Below are positions 25,953 to 34,860 of a stretch of 64,000 nt of DNA, piece by piece (positions within the stretch are counted from its first letter, which is position 1; each line of letters opens with the position of its first letter). A program made the position numbers and the translations under genes. The stretch is from Clostridium sp. 1001271st1 H5 (GTDB taxonomy: Bacteria > Bacillota > Clostridia > Lachnospirales > Lachnospiraceae). The stretch lies in the NCBI RefSeq assembly GCF_005845215.1, contig NZ_SPHO01000012.1, positions 62,001 to 126,000 on the forward strand. Direction: 5' to 3'. Below the pieces are notes generated by a model, which was not told the origin of the DNA, made no database searches, and was given only the letters and a program-made list of their open reading frames with translations.

Positions 25953-26903
25953 ATGCGTGTAATCGTAACAGGAGCTACCAGTTTTATCGGAAAGGCTGTT
26001 ACAAAAGAATTGCTGGCAGGCGGCCATCATGTATTTGCAGTGGTAAGGCCGGATTCTCCTGGCCGCAGCCGGCTTGAAATGCTTGCAGGGGAACAAAGGG
26101 AGAATCTCACCTTTCTGCCGTTTGCCCTGAAGGATATTGGAAAACTGGAGTCCTGCCCGGAGCTTTGCCCTATCCCCCCAAAAAAGGCGGACCTATGGCT
26201 TCATCTGGGCTGGGAGGGCGCCGGAAGCGCCAACCGCCAGGACCCCCAGGTACAGGCCCGCAACATCGGGTATGCCCTGGACTCCCTTCATACAGCGGCC
26301 CGCCTGGGATGCACCAGGTTCCTTTTCAGCGGCTCCCAGGCCGAGTACGGCATTGTGGACGGCGTTATGGGGGAGGGAATCGTGTGTCATCCTGTGTCTG
26401 AATACGGCAAGGATAAGCTGGAGGTATGCCGCCGGGCGCAGCAGGCCGCCGGGGCCCTGGGCATTGATTACGTCCACGCCAGGATATTCAGTGTCTACGG
26501 CCCGGAGGACCACCCCTGGTCCCTGGTGTCAACCTGCCTGGATACCTTCCTTAAGGGAGGGCGCATGGAGCTTGGGGCCTGTACCCAGCAGTGGAATTTC
26601 CTTCATGTAAGGGATGCGGCCAGGGCCCTTACAGGGCTTCTGCTTGCCAAAGTACCGGCCGGCGTGTATAATGTGGCAGGAGATGATACCCGTCCCCTTA
26701 AGTCCTACATCGAGCAGATGCATCGGCTCTGCGGGGGGAAGGGCAGCTATGAATACGGAAAACGTCCTCCCAATGCAGAGGGGGTGGTGTCCCTGGTGCC
26801 GGATACCGGAAAGCTTAAGGAAGCAGCGGGATTCGCCCAGGAGATTTCGTTTGAGGATGGAATCAGGGAAATGATTGGAATGTATAAGGAGAATTGTCTA
26901 TGA
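25953..26903 (+). CDS. NAD(P)-dependent sugar-nucleotide epimerase/reductase, copy 1
   Basis: 316 residues, extended SDR. The Rossmann start is MRVIVTGATSFIGKAVTKEL, the catalytic Tyr and Lys lie in SEYGKDK near 148-154, with FSGSQAEYG upstream and VYGPEDHPWSL after. It is clearly paralogous to the gene at 28047-29000, with aligned motifs throughout. Relatives include CDP-abequose synthase-type 4-keto reductases. It overlaps the next gene by four bases (ATGA). Likely role: reduction or epimerisation of the keto-sugar made by the ThDP enzyme. Confidence 0.85.
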   Translation: MRVIVTGATSFIGKAVTKELLAGGHHVFAVVRPDSPGRSRLEMLAGEQRENLTFLPFALKDIGKLESCPELCPIPPKKADLWLHLGWEGAGSANRQDPQVQARNIGYALDSLHTAARLGCTRFLFSGSQAEYGIVDGVMGEGIVCHPVSEYGKDKLEVCRRAQQAAGALGIDYVHARIFSVYGPEDHPWSLVSTCLDTFLKGGRMELGACTQQWNFLHVRDAARALTGLLLAKVPAGVYNVAGDDTRPLKSYIEQMHRLCGGKGSYEYGKRPPNAEGVVSLVPDTGKLKEAAGFAQEISFEDGIREMIGMYKENCL

Positions 26904-28033
26904 AACGATGCATCGCCTGCGGCGCCCCTTTATGGGAGACGCCGCTGCTTACGTTAGATAATATGCCTGCCTCGGCCCAGCACATGCCGGATGCACAGGG
27001 GGTAAAGGAGGACCGGGGACTGACCCTGGATTTATGCCAGTGTATGGGCTGCGGACTGGTCCAGTTTGACTGTGAGCCGGTGGACTATTACCGGGATGTA
27101 ATCCGGGCCGGCGGTTTTTCCAGGACCATGGTGGAACTGCGCAGATACCAGTATAAGCATCTCATTGAGAGCTATCATCTGGAGGGAAAGAAGTTCATTG
27201 AGGTTGGCTGTGGCCAGGGAGAATTCTTAAAGGTGCTGTCGGAGTTCCCGGTGGAGGCCCACGGCATAGAGCATGATTCCCATCTGGTGGAGCTGGCCAG
27301 GGCCCAGGGACTGAATGTGACGCAGGGATTTACGGAGACAGAGGATACGCGGTTCCCGGGCGGACTGTATGACGTGTTCCTGTCCTTTAATTTCCTGGAG
27401 CACCAGCCCGACCCCAGCACCATGCTCCAGGCCATATACCGCAATCTGGAGGACGATGCCATGGGGCTTATTACTGTTCCCAGCTTTGAATATATCATGG
27501 ACCATAACAGCTATTATGAGCTGATACGGGACCATCTGGCTTACTATACCTTCGAGACTCTTACCCCTCTGCTGGAGCGCAACGGGTTCCAGGTGGAGGA
27601 GTGCGAGGTCATCAACCGGGACACTCTGTCCGTTATCGTGAAAAAGCGCCCGCAGATGGATGCGGAAAACCTGCTGGAGTGTTATGTAAATCTGAAGCGG
27701 GAGATGGAGTCCTACATGAAATATCTGGATGCATGGGATAAGAAGGTGGCTGTCTGGGGAGCCAGCCACCAGGGCTTTACCCTGGCAGCCACCACCAGGC
27801 TGGGGGAAAAGGCAATGTATATCATAGATTCCGCTCCCTTTAAGCAGGGAAAATTTGCACCCTCATCCCATCTTCCCATTGTTGGTCCGGACTATTTTCA
27901 TGACCATCCGGTGGATGCCATCATAATCACGGCGCCCGGATATACGGATGAGATTGCAGACAGCATACGCCGGAAGTTTGGGACAAACGTGGAAATCAGG
28001 GCCATGCGTTCCAACCACCTGGAGATGGTGTAG
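26900..28033 (+). CDS. Sugar C-methyltransferase-like SAM enzyme (three-domain)
   Basis: 377 residues from the ATG at 26900, preceded by AAGGAG. It has the full architecture of sugar C-methyltransferases: an N-terminal zinc-binding domain (CIACGAPLWETPLLTL, then CQCMGCGLVQF, four Cys), a SAM-binding domain (FIEVGCGQGEFLKVL, then FNFLEHQPDP), and a C-terminal Rossmann-like domain (AVWGASHQGFTLA, IIDSAPFKQGKFAP). Relatives such as TylC3 or NovU methylate a carbon of a keto-deoxysugar nucleotide. Flanked by two paralogous sugar reductases, it supports synthesis of a branched sugar. It might instead act as an acyl or C-C bond-forming variant; the methyl-acceptor is unknown. Confidence 0.85.
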   Translation: MKRCIACGAPLWETPLLTLDNMPASAQHMPDAQGVKEDRGLTLDLCQCMGCGLVQFDCEPVDYYRDVIRAGGFSRTMVELRRYQYKHLIESYHLEGKKFIEVGCGQGEFLKVLSEFPVEAHGIEHDSHLVELARAQGLNVTQGFTETEDTRFPGGLYDVFLSFNFLEHQPDPSTMLQAIYRNLEDDAMGLITVPSFEYIMDHNSYYELIRDHLAYYTFETLTPLLERNGFQVEECEVINRDTLSVIVKKRPQMDAENLLECYVNLKREMESYMKYLDAWDKKVAVWGASHQGFTLAATTRLGEKAMYIIDSAPFKQGKFAPSSHLPIVGPDYFHDHPVDAIIITAPGYTDEIADSIRRKFGTNVEIRAMRSNHLEMV

Positions 28034-28046
28034 GAGGGATGAGAAA

Positions 28047-29000
28047 ATGCGCATTGTAATTACCGGGGCAACCGGTTTTATCGGGAGCAATCTGGCCAGG
28101 GTGTTTCTGGAACAGGGGGCGCAGGTGTACGCCCTGGTGCGTCCGGGTTCTCTTCATATGGAAGCGCTTCCGGTTCATGAGAGACTCCATGCAGTGCCCT
28201 GCGACCTGGCACATGTGCTGGATTGTGTTCCGGCAGTGGGACAGGCGGACGGTTTTTTCCATATGGCCTGGGGCGGTGTGAACCGGGAGGAGATAGATTC
28301 TCCCCAGGTCCAGGCCCGCAATGTGGCTGGTTCCCTGGACTGTGTGGAGGCGGCAGCGCGTCTGGGCTGCCGCGTGTTCATGGATGCAGGTTCCAGGGTG
28401 GAATACGGTGCCGTGGACGGGATGATGGAGGAGGATGCTCCCTGCCGTCCCATCAATGAATATGGAAAGGCAAAATGGGAGTTTTATCAAAAGGCGGCTC
28501 CCCTTTGCAGCCGGCTGGGACTTCACTATTACCATCTGAGGTTTTTCAGCGTATACGGTTACGGGGATCATCCCTGGTCCATCATATCCACCCTGGTGCG
28601 GGATTTAAGGCAGGATAAGAAGGTTTCCTTAAGCGCATGCAGGCATATGTGGAATTTTATGTATATTGAGGATGCGGTACAGGCAGTATATGAATTATAC
28701 AGGCAGGCCGCGGATGAAGCGCCTGACTGGAAAAGGGACGGTTCCCTGAGACTCATAAGCTCCATTGTCAACATAGCCAGCCAGGATACCAGGCCCCTTC
28801 GTTCCTTTGTGGAAGAAATCCATGAGATTGTGGGATTTAAGGGAACGCTGGAGTACGGGACCTTTGTACAGGCCAAGGAGGGCGCCCTGTCTATCCGGCC
28901 TGACATTACCAGACTTAAGAGACTTACAGGCGGCAGGTGGGAGGAACAGTATACCTTCCGCCAAGGCATCGAAGAAACCATAGAGAAGGAAGAAGCATAG
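28047..29000 (+). CDS. NAD(P)-dependent sugar-nucleotide epimerase/reductase, copy 2
   Basis: 317 residues from the ATG at 28047 (MRIVITGATGFIGSNLARVF), 13 bases after the methyltransferase stop with GGAGGG upstream; a longer frame overlaps the previous gene and is not used. Catalytic Tyr and Lys are in NEYGKAK, preceded by DAGSRVEYGAVDG. It aligns with copy 1 along its length (FSVYGYGDHPWS, DTRPLRSFVEEIHEI). Two related reductases in one pathway suggest two reduction or epimerisation steps, or two sugars. Confidence 0.85.
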   Translation: MRIVITGATGFIGSNLARVFLEQGAQVYALVRPGSLHMEALPVHERLHAVPCDLAHVLDCVPAVGQADGFFHMAWGGVNREEIDSPQVQARNVAGSLDCVEAAARLGCRVFMDAGSRVEYGAVDGMMEEDAPCRPINEYGKAKWEFYQKAAPLCSRLGLHYYHLRFFSVYGYGDHPWSIISTLVRDLRQDKKVSLSACRHMWNFMYIEDAVQAVYELYRQAADEAPDWKRDGSLRLISSIVNIASQDTRPLRSFVEEIHEIVGFKGTLEYGTFVQAKEGALSIRPDITRLKRLTGGRWEEQYTFRQGIEETIEKEEA

Positions 29001-29006
29001 AGAGAT

Positions 29007-29972
29007 ATGAAGAAAATCAGCATATTGATTCCTTGTTATAATGAAGCGGAAAATGTAGGCCCTATCAGCAAGGCGGTAACGGAAATTGTGGAAAGGGAGC
29101 TGTCCCGGTACGACTACGAGCTGGTATTCATTGATAATGATTCCACGGATGGCACCAGGGATATTATCCGGGGCCTGTGCGCAGACAACCCCCGCATCAA
29201 GGCCATACTCAATGCACGGAATTTCGGGCAGTTCAATTCCCCGTACTATGGCATGCTCCAGGTTACGGGAGACTGTGTCATTGAGATGGTGGCGGATTTC
29301 CAGGACCCGGTGGAAATGATTCCCAAATACGTCCATGAGTGGGAGAAGGGATATAAAATCGTCATCGGCATCAAGACAAGCAGCAAGGAAAACCGGCTGA
29401 TGTACTGGCTCCGGAGCTGCTATTACAAGACCATTAAGAAATTGTCGGATGTGGAGCAGATTGAGCATTTCACTGGTTCCGGTCTCTATGACAGGGAATT
29501 CATCGAGGTCCTGCGGAATCTGGATGACCCCACGCCTTTCCTCAGGGGAATCGTGGCTGAGCTGGGTTACCGCCGCAAGGAGATTCCCTATGAGCAGCCG
29601 CGCCGCAGGGCCGGCAAGACCCACAATAATTTTTACCGTCTGTACGATGCCGCTATGCTCAGTGTTACTTCCTATACAAAGGCGGGCCTGCGCCTTGCTA
29701 CGATTTTCGGCAGCATATGCGCCGTTGTCAGCATGCTTATTGCCCTGGTCTACCTGGTGATGAAGCTGATTTGGTGGGACCGTTTTCCGGCCGGCATGGC
29801 GCCCATGCTCATCGGAATGCTGTTTTTGGGGTCGGTGCAGCTGTTTTTCATCGGCTTTCTGGGAGAGTATATCATGAGCATCAACCAGCGGGTCATGAAG
29901 CGCCCGCTGGTCATTGAGGAAGAACGGATTAATTTTAACGAGGAAGAGAAAAAGGGCGGTAAGGAAGCATGA
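29007..29972 (+). CDS. Family 2 glycosyltransferase, polyprenyl-phosphate type (ArnC/DPM1-like)
   Basis: 321 residues. The GT-A domain opens ISILIPCYNEAENVGPIS, with VFIDNDSTDGTRDII and the catalytic-site region ADFQDPVEMIP; it ends with two membrane helices (about 230-285) typical of enzymes that load a sugar onto undecaprenyl phosphate. It likely provides a lipid-linked sugar for transfer outside the membrane. It overlaps the following glycosyltransferase by four bases. The donor nucleotide sugar may be the branched sugar of this cluster (inference). Confidence 0.9.
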   Translation: MKKISILIPCYNEAENVGPISKAVTEIVERELSRYDYELVFIDNDSTDGTRDIIRGLCADNPRIKAILNARNFGQFNSPYYGMLQVTGDCVIEMVADFQDPVEMIPKYVHEWEKGYKIVIGIKTSSKENRLMYWLRSCYYKTIKKLSDVEQIEHFTGSGLYDREFIEVLRNLDDPTPFLRGIVAELGYRRKEIPYEQPRRRAGKTHNNFYRLYDAAMLSVTSYTKAGLRLATIFGSICAVVSMLIALVYLVMKLIWWDRFPAGMAPMLIGMLFLGSVQLFFIGFLGEYIMSINQRVMKRPLVIEEERINFNEEEKKGGKEA

Positions 29973-32197
29973 AATATAAGATAGACGTGGTACGCATCCG
30001 GGAGAATTCCATTACACTTAACGGATGGGCCATCGGTAAATCCCCTGACAGCAAGGCCACTTTCCGGGTGGAGGATGAGAAGCGCCAGCCGGTAAAATTC
30101 AAGCACGTAAATACCCGCAGGGATGATGTGAGCCAGATATATTTTAAGAAGGTTTATGACCGGGATTTTGGTTTTGATATCCAGTTCCCTTATGAGAGGG
30201 GAAAGGATTATTACCTGCTGATTCGCTGCGAGGGACGCCAGGTAAAAATCAAATACAATGAGGAACTGATTGCAAAGCGTGCCAGCGTGGCCCATAAGCG
30301 GATGGAAAAGCTTAAGGACCTGATGAATATGGAGACAGTCCATGTGGCCATGGACTTTTGGAAGGAGCATGGCCTTAAGGCTCTTGTGGTCAAATCAAAA
30401 CATAAGCTCCAGGGTATTGACAATGATTATGATTACGGCGAGTGGTATGAGCTGACAAAGCCAACGGACGAGGAACTGGCGGAACAGAGAAAGCATGTAT
30501 TTGATTTTGAACCCATGCTGTCAGTGGTCATTCCTGCCTATAAGACCCCGGAGCGCTATCTCAGGGAAATGCTGGACTCCATCATGGGACAGACCTATAC
30601 CAACTGGGAGATATGCGTTGCGGACGGAAGTCCCAGGGGAGAAGGGCTGGAGCGCGTGCTTAAGAAGTACGCGGACAGGGACCGGCGGGTGCGCTATGAG
30701 ATTCTGGGAAGCAACCGCGGAATCTCAGGCAACACCAATGCCGCCCTGGATATGGCCAGGGGAGACTTTGTTATCCTGGCCGACCATGACGATACCCTTA
30801 CGCCCAATGCTTTTTATGAGGTGGTAAAGGCAATCAATGAGAATCCGGACTGTCAGGTCATTTATTCGGATGAGGATAAGCTGGATATGGATGGGAAGGC
30901 GTTGTTTGACCCCCATTTCAAACCTGATTTCAACCCGGACTTGCTGACCAGTGTCAACTATATATGCCATCTGTTTGTTATAAGGCAGGATTTGCTGCAG
31001 CAGGTGGGAGGGTTCCGCCAGGAGTTTGACGGCGCCCAGGATTATGATTTTATTTTCCGCTGTACGGAAGCGGCAAAGGGAGTATTCCATATTCCCAAGG
31101 TTCTCTATCACTGGCGCTGCCACCAGAATTCCACGGCCAGTAACCCGGAGAGCAAGATGTACGCCTTTGAGGCTGGCTCCAGAGCTATTATGGCCCACTA
31201 TGAACGGATGGGAATCCAGGCGGAGAAGGTGGAAAAAGGCGTGGATTACGGTATTTACCACACCGCCTTCCGTATACAGGGAGAACCGCTGGTGTCCGTC
31301 ATTATTCCCAATAAGGACCACAGCCAGGACCTGGATGTGTGCGTCCGTTCCCTGATGGATAAATCGTCGTATCAGAACCTGGAATTTATTATTGTGGAAA
31401 ATAACAGTTCCCAGAAAGAAACCTTTGCCTACTATGATAAGATGCAGGCGGAGCATGAGAATTTCCGGGTGGTTACCTGGAAGGAGGGCTTCAACTATTC
31501 TGCCATCAATAACTATGGGGCTTCCTTTGCTAAGGGTGAATACCTGCTGCTGCTCAACAATGACACGGAGCTGATTGGGGAGGACAGCATAAAGGAAATG
31601 CTGGGATTCTGCCAGAGGGAGGATGTGGGAATTGCGGGCGCCAGGCTTCTGTATGGAGATGACACCATACAGCATGCCGGAGTGGTCATTGGCTTTGGCG
31701 GCATTGCCGGCCACACATTCATCGGCCTTCACAAGGCGGAGAACAGCTATTTCCACAGGGCCATGTGCGCCCAGGACTACAGCGCCGTGACAGCGGCCTG
31801 CCTTATGACAAAGAAATCCGTCTTTGACCAGGTGGGCGGATTAAGCCCGGAGCTGGCGGTGGCTTTTAATGACATTGATTACTGCATGAAAGTACGCGCC
31901 CTGGGGAAACTGGTAGTGTATGCGCCTTATTCATGTTTTTACCATTATGAATCCAAGTCCAGAGGGCTGGAGGACACGCCTGAAAAGATTGCCCGCTTTA
32001 ACCGGGAGGTGGCTCTTTTTATACGGAAATGGCCGGATATCATCAAAAAGGGCGACCCCTATTACAACCCCAACCTGACTCTGCGCAAATCCAATTTTGC
32101 GCTCAGGGACCTTCTGAAGGAAAAAATCGGTGAGCCTTATGACCTTAAGGCTTACGAACAGTTTGCGCCGGAGGACGATACGAAAGCACATGAGTGA
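29969..32197 (+). CDS. Large two-module family 2 glycosyltransferase
   Basis: 742 residues. An N-terminal domain of about 110 residues (IDVVRIRENSITLNGWAIG) looks like a small beta-sandwich found ahead of such enzymes. The first GT2 module begins near 185 (LSVVIPAYKTPERYLREML) with YSDEDKLDMDG as the DxD region; the second begins near 435 (VSVIIPNKDHSQDLDVCV) with LLLNNDTELIG and FNDIDYCMKVRALG. Such double enzymes often make alternating linkages, as in rhamnan-type walls. No membrane helix is seen, so it acts at the cytoplasmic face. It overlaps the next gene by eight bases. Confidence 0.88.
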   Translation: MKYKIDVVRIRENSITLNGWAIGKSPDSKATFRVEDEKRQPVKFKHVNTRRDDVSQIYFKKVYDRDFGFDIQFPYERGKDYYLLIRCEGRQVKIKYNEELIAKRASVAHKRMEKLKDLMNMETVHVAMDFWKEHGLKALVVKSKHKLQGIDNDYDYGEWYELTKPTDEELAEQRKHVFDFEPMLSVVIPAYKTPERYLREMLDSIMGQTYTNWEICVADGSPRGEGLERVLKKYADRDRRVRYEILGSNRGISGNTNAALDMARGDFVILADHDDTLTPNAFYEVVKAINENPDCQVIYSDEDKLDMDGKALFDPHFKPDFNPDLLTSVNYICHLFVIRQDLLQQVGGFRQEFDGAQDYDFIFRCTEAAKGVFHIPKVLYHWRCHQNSTASNPESKMYAFEAGSRAIMAHYERMGIQAEKVEKGVDYGIYHTAFRIQGEPLVSVIIPNKDHSQDLDVCVRSLMDKSSYQNLEFIIVENNSSQKETFAYYDKMQAEHENFRVVTWKEGFNYSAINNYGASFAKGEYLLLLNNDTELIGEDSIKEMLGFCQREDVGIAGARLLYGDDTIQHAGVVIGFGGIAGHTFIGLHKAENSYFHRAMCAQDYSAVTAACLMTKKSVFDQVGGLSPELAVAFNDIDYCMKVRALGKLVVYAPYSCFYHYESKSRGLEDTPEKIARFNREVALFIRKWPDIIKKGDPYYNPNLTLRKSNFALRDLLKEKIGEPYDLKAYEQFAPEDDTKAHE

Positions 32198-33200
32198 CCA
32201 TAGAATAGATTATGAAGCGGGACACAGCAAAGTGACCATCATCATACCGAATTATAACGGGCTGAAATTCATGGTGCCCTGTTTCAGGGCCCTGGACCTG
32301 CAGATTTGCCGGGCTTTTGACATCCTGGTGGTGGACAACGGCTCCACGGACGGAAGTGTGGAGTGGCTGAAGGAGCACGGGATTCCCGCCATTTTCCTGC
32401 CCGGGAACACCGGGTTCTCAGGGGCGGTAAATGTGGGGATTAGGGCTTCGAAAACACCCTATGTAATCCTGCTTAACAATGACACGGAGCCGGACTGCCA
32501 CTATGTGGGGGAAATGATTAAGGCAATGGAGCGCTCTCCAAACATATTTTCCGTCAGCTGCAAGATGATTCAGCTCTGCCACAAGGAGCTGATGGACGAT
32601 GCAGGGGATATGTACAGCCTTCTGGGCTGGGCATACCAGAGGGGCGTGGGACGTTCCTCTGCAAAATATAACAGGGCCTGCCGCATCTTTTCGGCCTGCG
32701 CCGGGGCAGCCATCTACCGCCGCCAGGTGTTTGAGGAAATCGGATACTTTGACGAGATGCATTTTGCGTACCTGGAGGACCTGGACGTTGGATACAGGGC
32801 CAGGATTGCCGGATATGACAATATTTACTGTCCCACGGCCATGGTCTACCATGTGGGAAGCGGCACCAGCGGTTCCAAGTACAATCCCTTCAAGGTAAAG
32901 CTGGCTGCCAGGAACAATATTTATCTGAACTATAAGAACATGCCCCTTTTGCAGCTGGCGGTGAATCTTCTTCCGATTCTCCTGGGAATGGGGCTCAAAT
33001 ATATGTTTTTTAAGAAAAAGGGATTTGGGAAGGATTATGCGGCCGGTGTGAAGGAAGGCCTGGCAACCGCTAAAGAGTGCCGCAAGGTGCCTTACAGCAG
33101 GGAACGGCTTAAAAATTACCTGGCCATTGAATGGGAATTGATTACAGGGACCTTTATCTATGTCTATGAGTTTGCCGCCAGGCAGATTGCTAAATTATGA
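32190..33200 (+). CDS. Family 2 glycosyltransferase, rhamnosyltransferase-like
   Basis: 336 residues from the ATG at 32190 (MSDHRIDYEAG); an upstream in-frame start lies inside the previous gene. GT2 features: VTIIIPNYNGLKFMVPCFRA, VVDNGSTDGSVEWL, LLNNDTEPDC, and AYLEDLDVGYRARIAGY. The last resembles WbbL/RfbF-type rhamnosyltransferases. C-terminal hydrophobic stretch LLQLAVNLLPILLGMGLKYM may associate with the membrane. It is the final glycosyltransferase of the coupled unit begun at 23881. Confidence 0.9.
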   Translation: MSDHRIDYEAGHSKVTIIIPNYNGLKFMVPCFRALDLQICRAFDILVVDNGSTDGSVEWLKEHGIPAIFLPGNTGFSGAVNVGIRASKTPYVILLNNDTEPDCHYVGEMIKAMERSPNIFSVSCKMIQLCHKELMDDAGDMYSLLGWAYQRGVGRSSAKYNRACRIFSACAGAAIYRRQVFEEIGYFDEMHFAYLEDLDVGYRARIAGYDNIYCPTAMVYHVGSGTSGSKYNPFKVKLAARNNIYLNYKNMPLLQLAVNLLPILLGMGLKYMFFKKKGFGKDYAAGVKEGLATAKECRKVPYSRERLKNYLAIEWELITGTFIYVYEFAARQIAKL

Positions 33201-33310
33201 ACTTTTTCGAAATTAAGAGAAATGTTATAGAATAATGACGGCTTATCATGTATAATAACAACGATATTTACGGTAAGAAGGGATTCCCTGAGAAACCAAG
33301 GTGAAATACA

Positions 33311-34729
33311 ATGATAAAAGATAACCAGAAAAGGCTGAACCGCATTCATGTCCTGCTTGATATACTGGTCACTGTGGTGGCTTATACCCTGGCATGGTTC
33401 ATTGTCATCAGCGGAAAGGTACTGCCGTTAGACGAAGGAGTGCTAAAGCCCCAGGTATATTTTATGGCGCTTATTTTTATAGTGCCCATATACCTGATTC
33501 TATATGCCAGTTTCCATCTGTATGTGCCCAAACGGATACAGGGGCGGCGTTCAGAGCTGGCCAATATCTGCAAGGCCAATGTCATCGGCCTCATGCTCTT
33601 TACCTTCGTGCTTTTTGGCCTGCGAAGGTTCGTAAGCCATCTGAGCTACTTCTCCACAAAGATGATTCTGGCATTTTTTGCTGCTAATATCATCCTGCTG
33701 GAAGCAGAGCGGATTTCAATCCGTGTATTCCTCCGCTCCCTGAGGACCAACGGTTATAATCAGAAGCATGTGCTTCTCATTGGCTACAGCCGGGCAGCCG
33801 AAGGCTTCATCGACAGGGTCAGCGTTAATCCGGAATGGGGATACCATGTCCAGGGAATCCTGGACGACCACCGGCCGGCCGGCTTTCTATATAAGAAGGT
33901 GCAGGTACTGGGCCCCACCAATCATCTGGAGGACTTCCTGGCATCCAATACCCTGGATGAAATCGCCATCACCCTGAGCATTAAGGAGTACTCCAATCTG
34001 GAACAGATTGTGGCGGCCTGCGAGAAATCGGGCGTGCATACAAAGTTCATACCGGATTATAATAACATAATACCGACGATTCCCTATATGGAAGACCTTC
34101 AGGGACTTCCGGTAATCCATATCCGCCATGTGCCCCTTACCGGGGTATTTAACGCCACTATGAAACGGATTGTGGACCTTGCCGGTGCTCTGTTTGGTCT
34201 GATTGTATTTTCGCCGCTCATGCTGGTTACGGCCCTGCTTATTAAGATTACTTCCCCCGGGCCCGTGCTTTTCAGCCAGGAGAGGATAGGGCTGCACAAC
34301 CGGCCTTTTAAGATGTACAAGTTCCGTTCCATGGAGGTCCAGGACCCCAACCGGGAACGGAGCCAGTGGACTACGCCCCATGACCCCAGGGTGACGCCTG
34401 TGGGACGTTTCATACGCAAGACAAGTATTGACGAGATGCCCCAGTTTTTCAACGTCCTCATAGGAGATATGAGTCTGGTGGGGCCCAGGCCGGAACGGCC
34501 GCTGTTTGTGGAAAAGTTCAAAGAAGAGATACCGCGGTATATGATTAAGCATCAGGTGCGTCCGGGGCTTACAGGCTGGGCCCAGGTCAATGGATACCGT
34601 GGGGATACATCGATTACCAAGAGGATTGAACACGACCTGTATTACATTGAGAACTGGAGTCTGGGTTTTGACTTCAAGATTATGTTTCTCACTGTTTTCA
34701 AGGGATTTATAAATAAAAATGCATATTGA
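33311..34729 (+). CDS. Polyprenyl-phosphate glycosyl-1-phosphate transferase
   Basis: 472 residues, initiating enzyme for a glycopolymer: transfers a sugar 1-phosphate to undecaprenyl phosphate. The N-terminal third has four or five membrane helices; a Rossmann-like middle (KHVLLIGYSRAAEGFIDRV) follows; the C-terminal catalytic domain opens MKRIVDLAGALFGLIVFSPL and contains FSQERIGLHNRPFKMYKFRS, SIDEMPQFFNVLIGDMSLVG and RPGLTGWAQVNGYRG. This is the WbaP/CpsE/WcaJ layout. The 110-base gap before it holds a TATAAT at about 33252, so a separate promoter is possible. ATG with an AAGGTGAAATACA leader. Confidence 0.92.
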   Translation: MIKDNQKRLNRIHVLLDILVTVVAYTLAWFIVISGKVLPLDEGVLKPQVYFMALIFIVPIYLILYASFHLYVPKRIQGRRSELANICKANVIGLMLFTFVLFGLRRFVSHLSYFSTKMILAFFAANIILLEAERISIRVFLRSLRTNGYNQKHVLLIGYSRAAEGFIDRVSVNPEWGYHVQGILDDHRPAGFLYKKVQVLGPTNHLEDFLASNTLDEIAITLSIKEYSNLEQIVAACEKSGVHTKFIPDYNNIIPTIPYMEDLQGLPVIHIRHVPLTGVFNATMKRIVDLAGALFGLIVFSPLMLVTALLIKITSPGPVLFSQERIGLHNRPFKMYKFRSMEVQDPNRERSQWTTPHDPRVTPVGRFIRKTSIDEMPQFFNVLIGDMSLVGPRPERPLFVEKFKEEIPRYMIKHQVRPGLTGWAQVNGYRGDTSITKRIEHDLYYIENWSLGFDFKIMFLTVFKGFINKNAY

Positions 34730-34736
34730 TATGCAT
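34719..34736. repeat. Palindrome at the end of the sugar transferase gene
   Basis: ATGCATATTGATATGCAT: two eight-base arms with a two-base centre, overlapping the stop codon. It might be an operator for the downstream LCP gene or a minor hairpin. No T run follows. Confidence 0.3.
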
Positions 34737-34860
34737 GACGTTTGCGTTAAGATGGCTCCTGTGCATGAGCAGTTACTCCCGGATTCAGGTTCCGGGGCAG
34801 AGGAGCGGGGCTGCTTGTGTGTTCAGCGCCCGGTTTACGTGATGGAATGAGGATGGACGA

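Noticed and set aside
30725-31756. Minus-strand open frame of 343 codons
   Set aside because: Lies wholly antisense inside the two-module glycosyltransferase, without homology.
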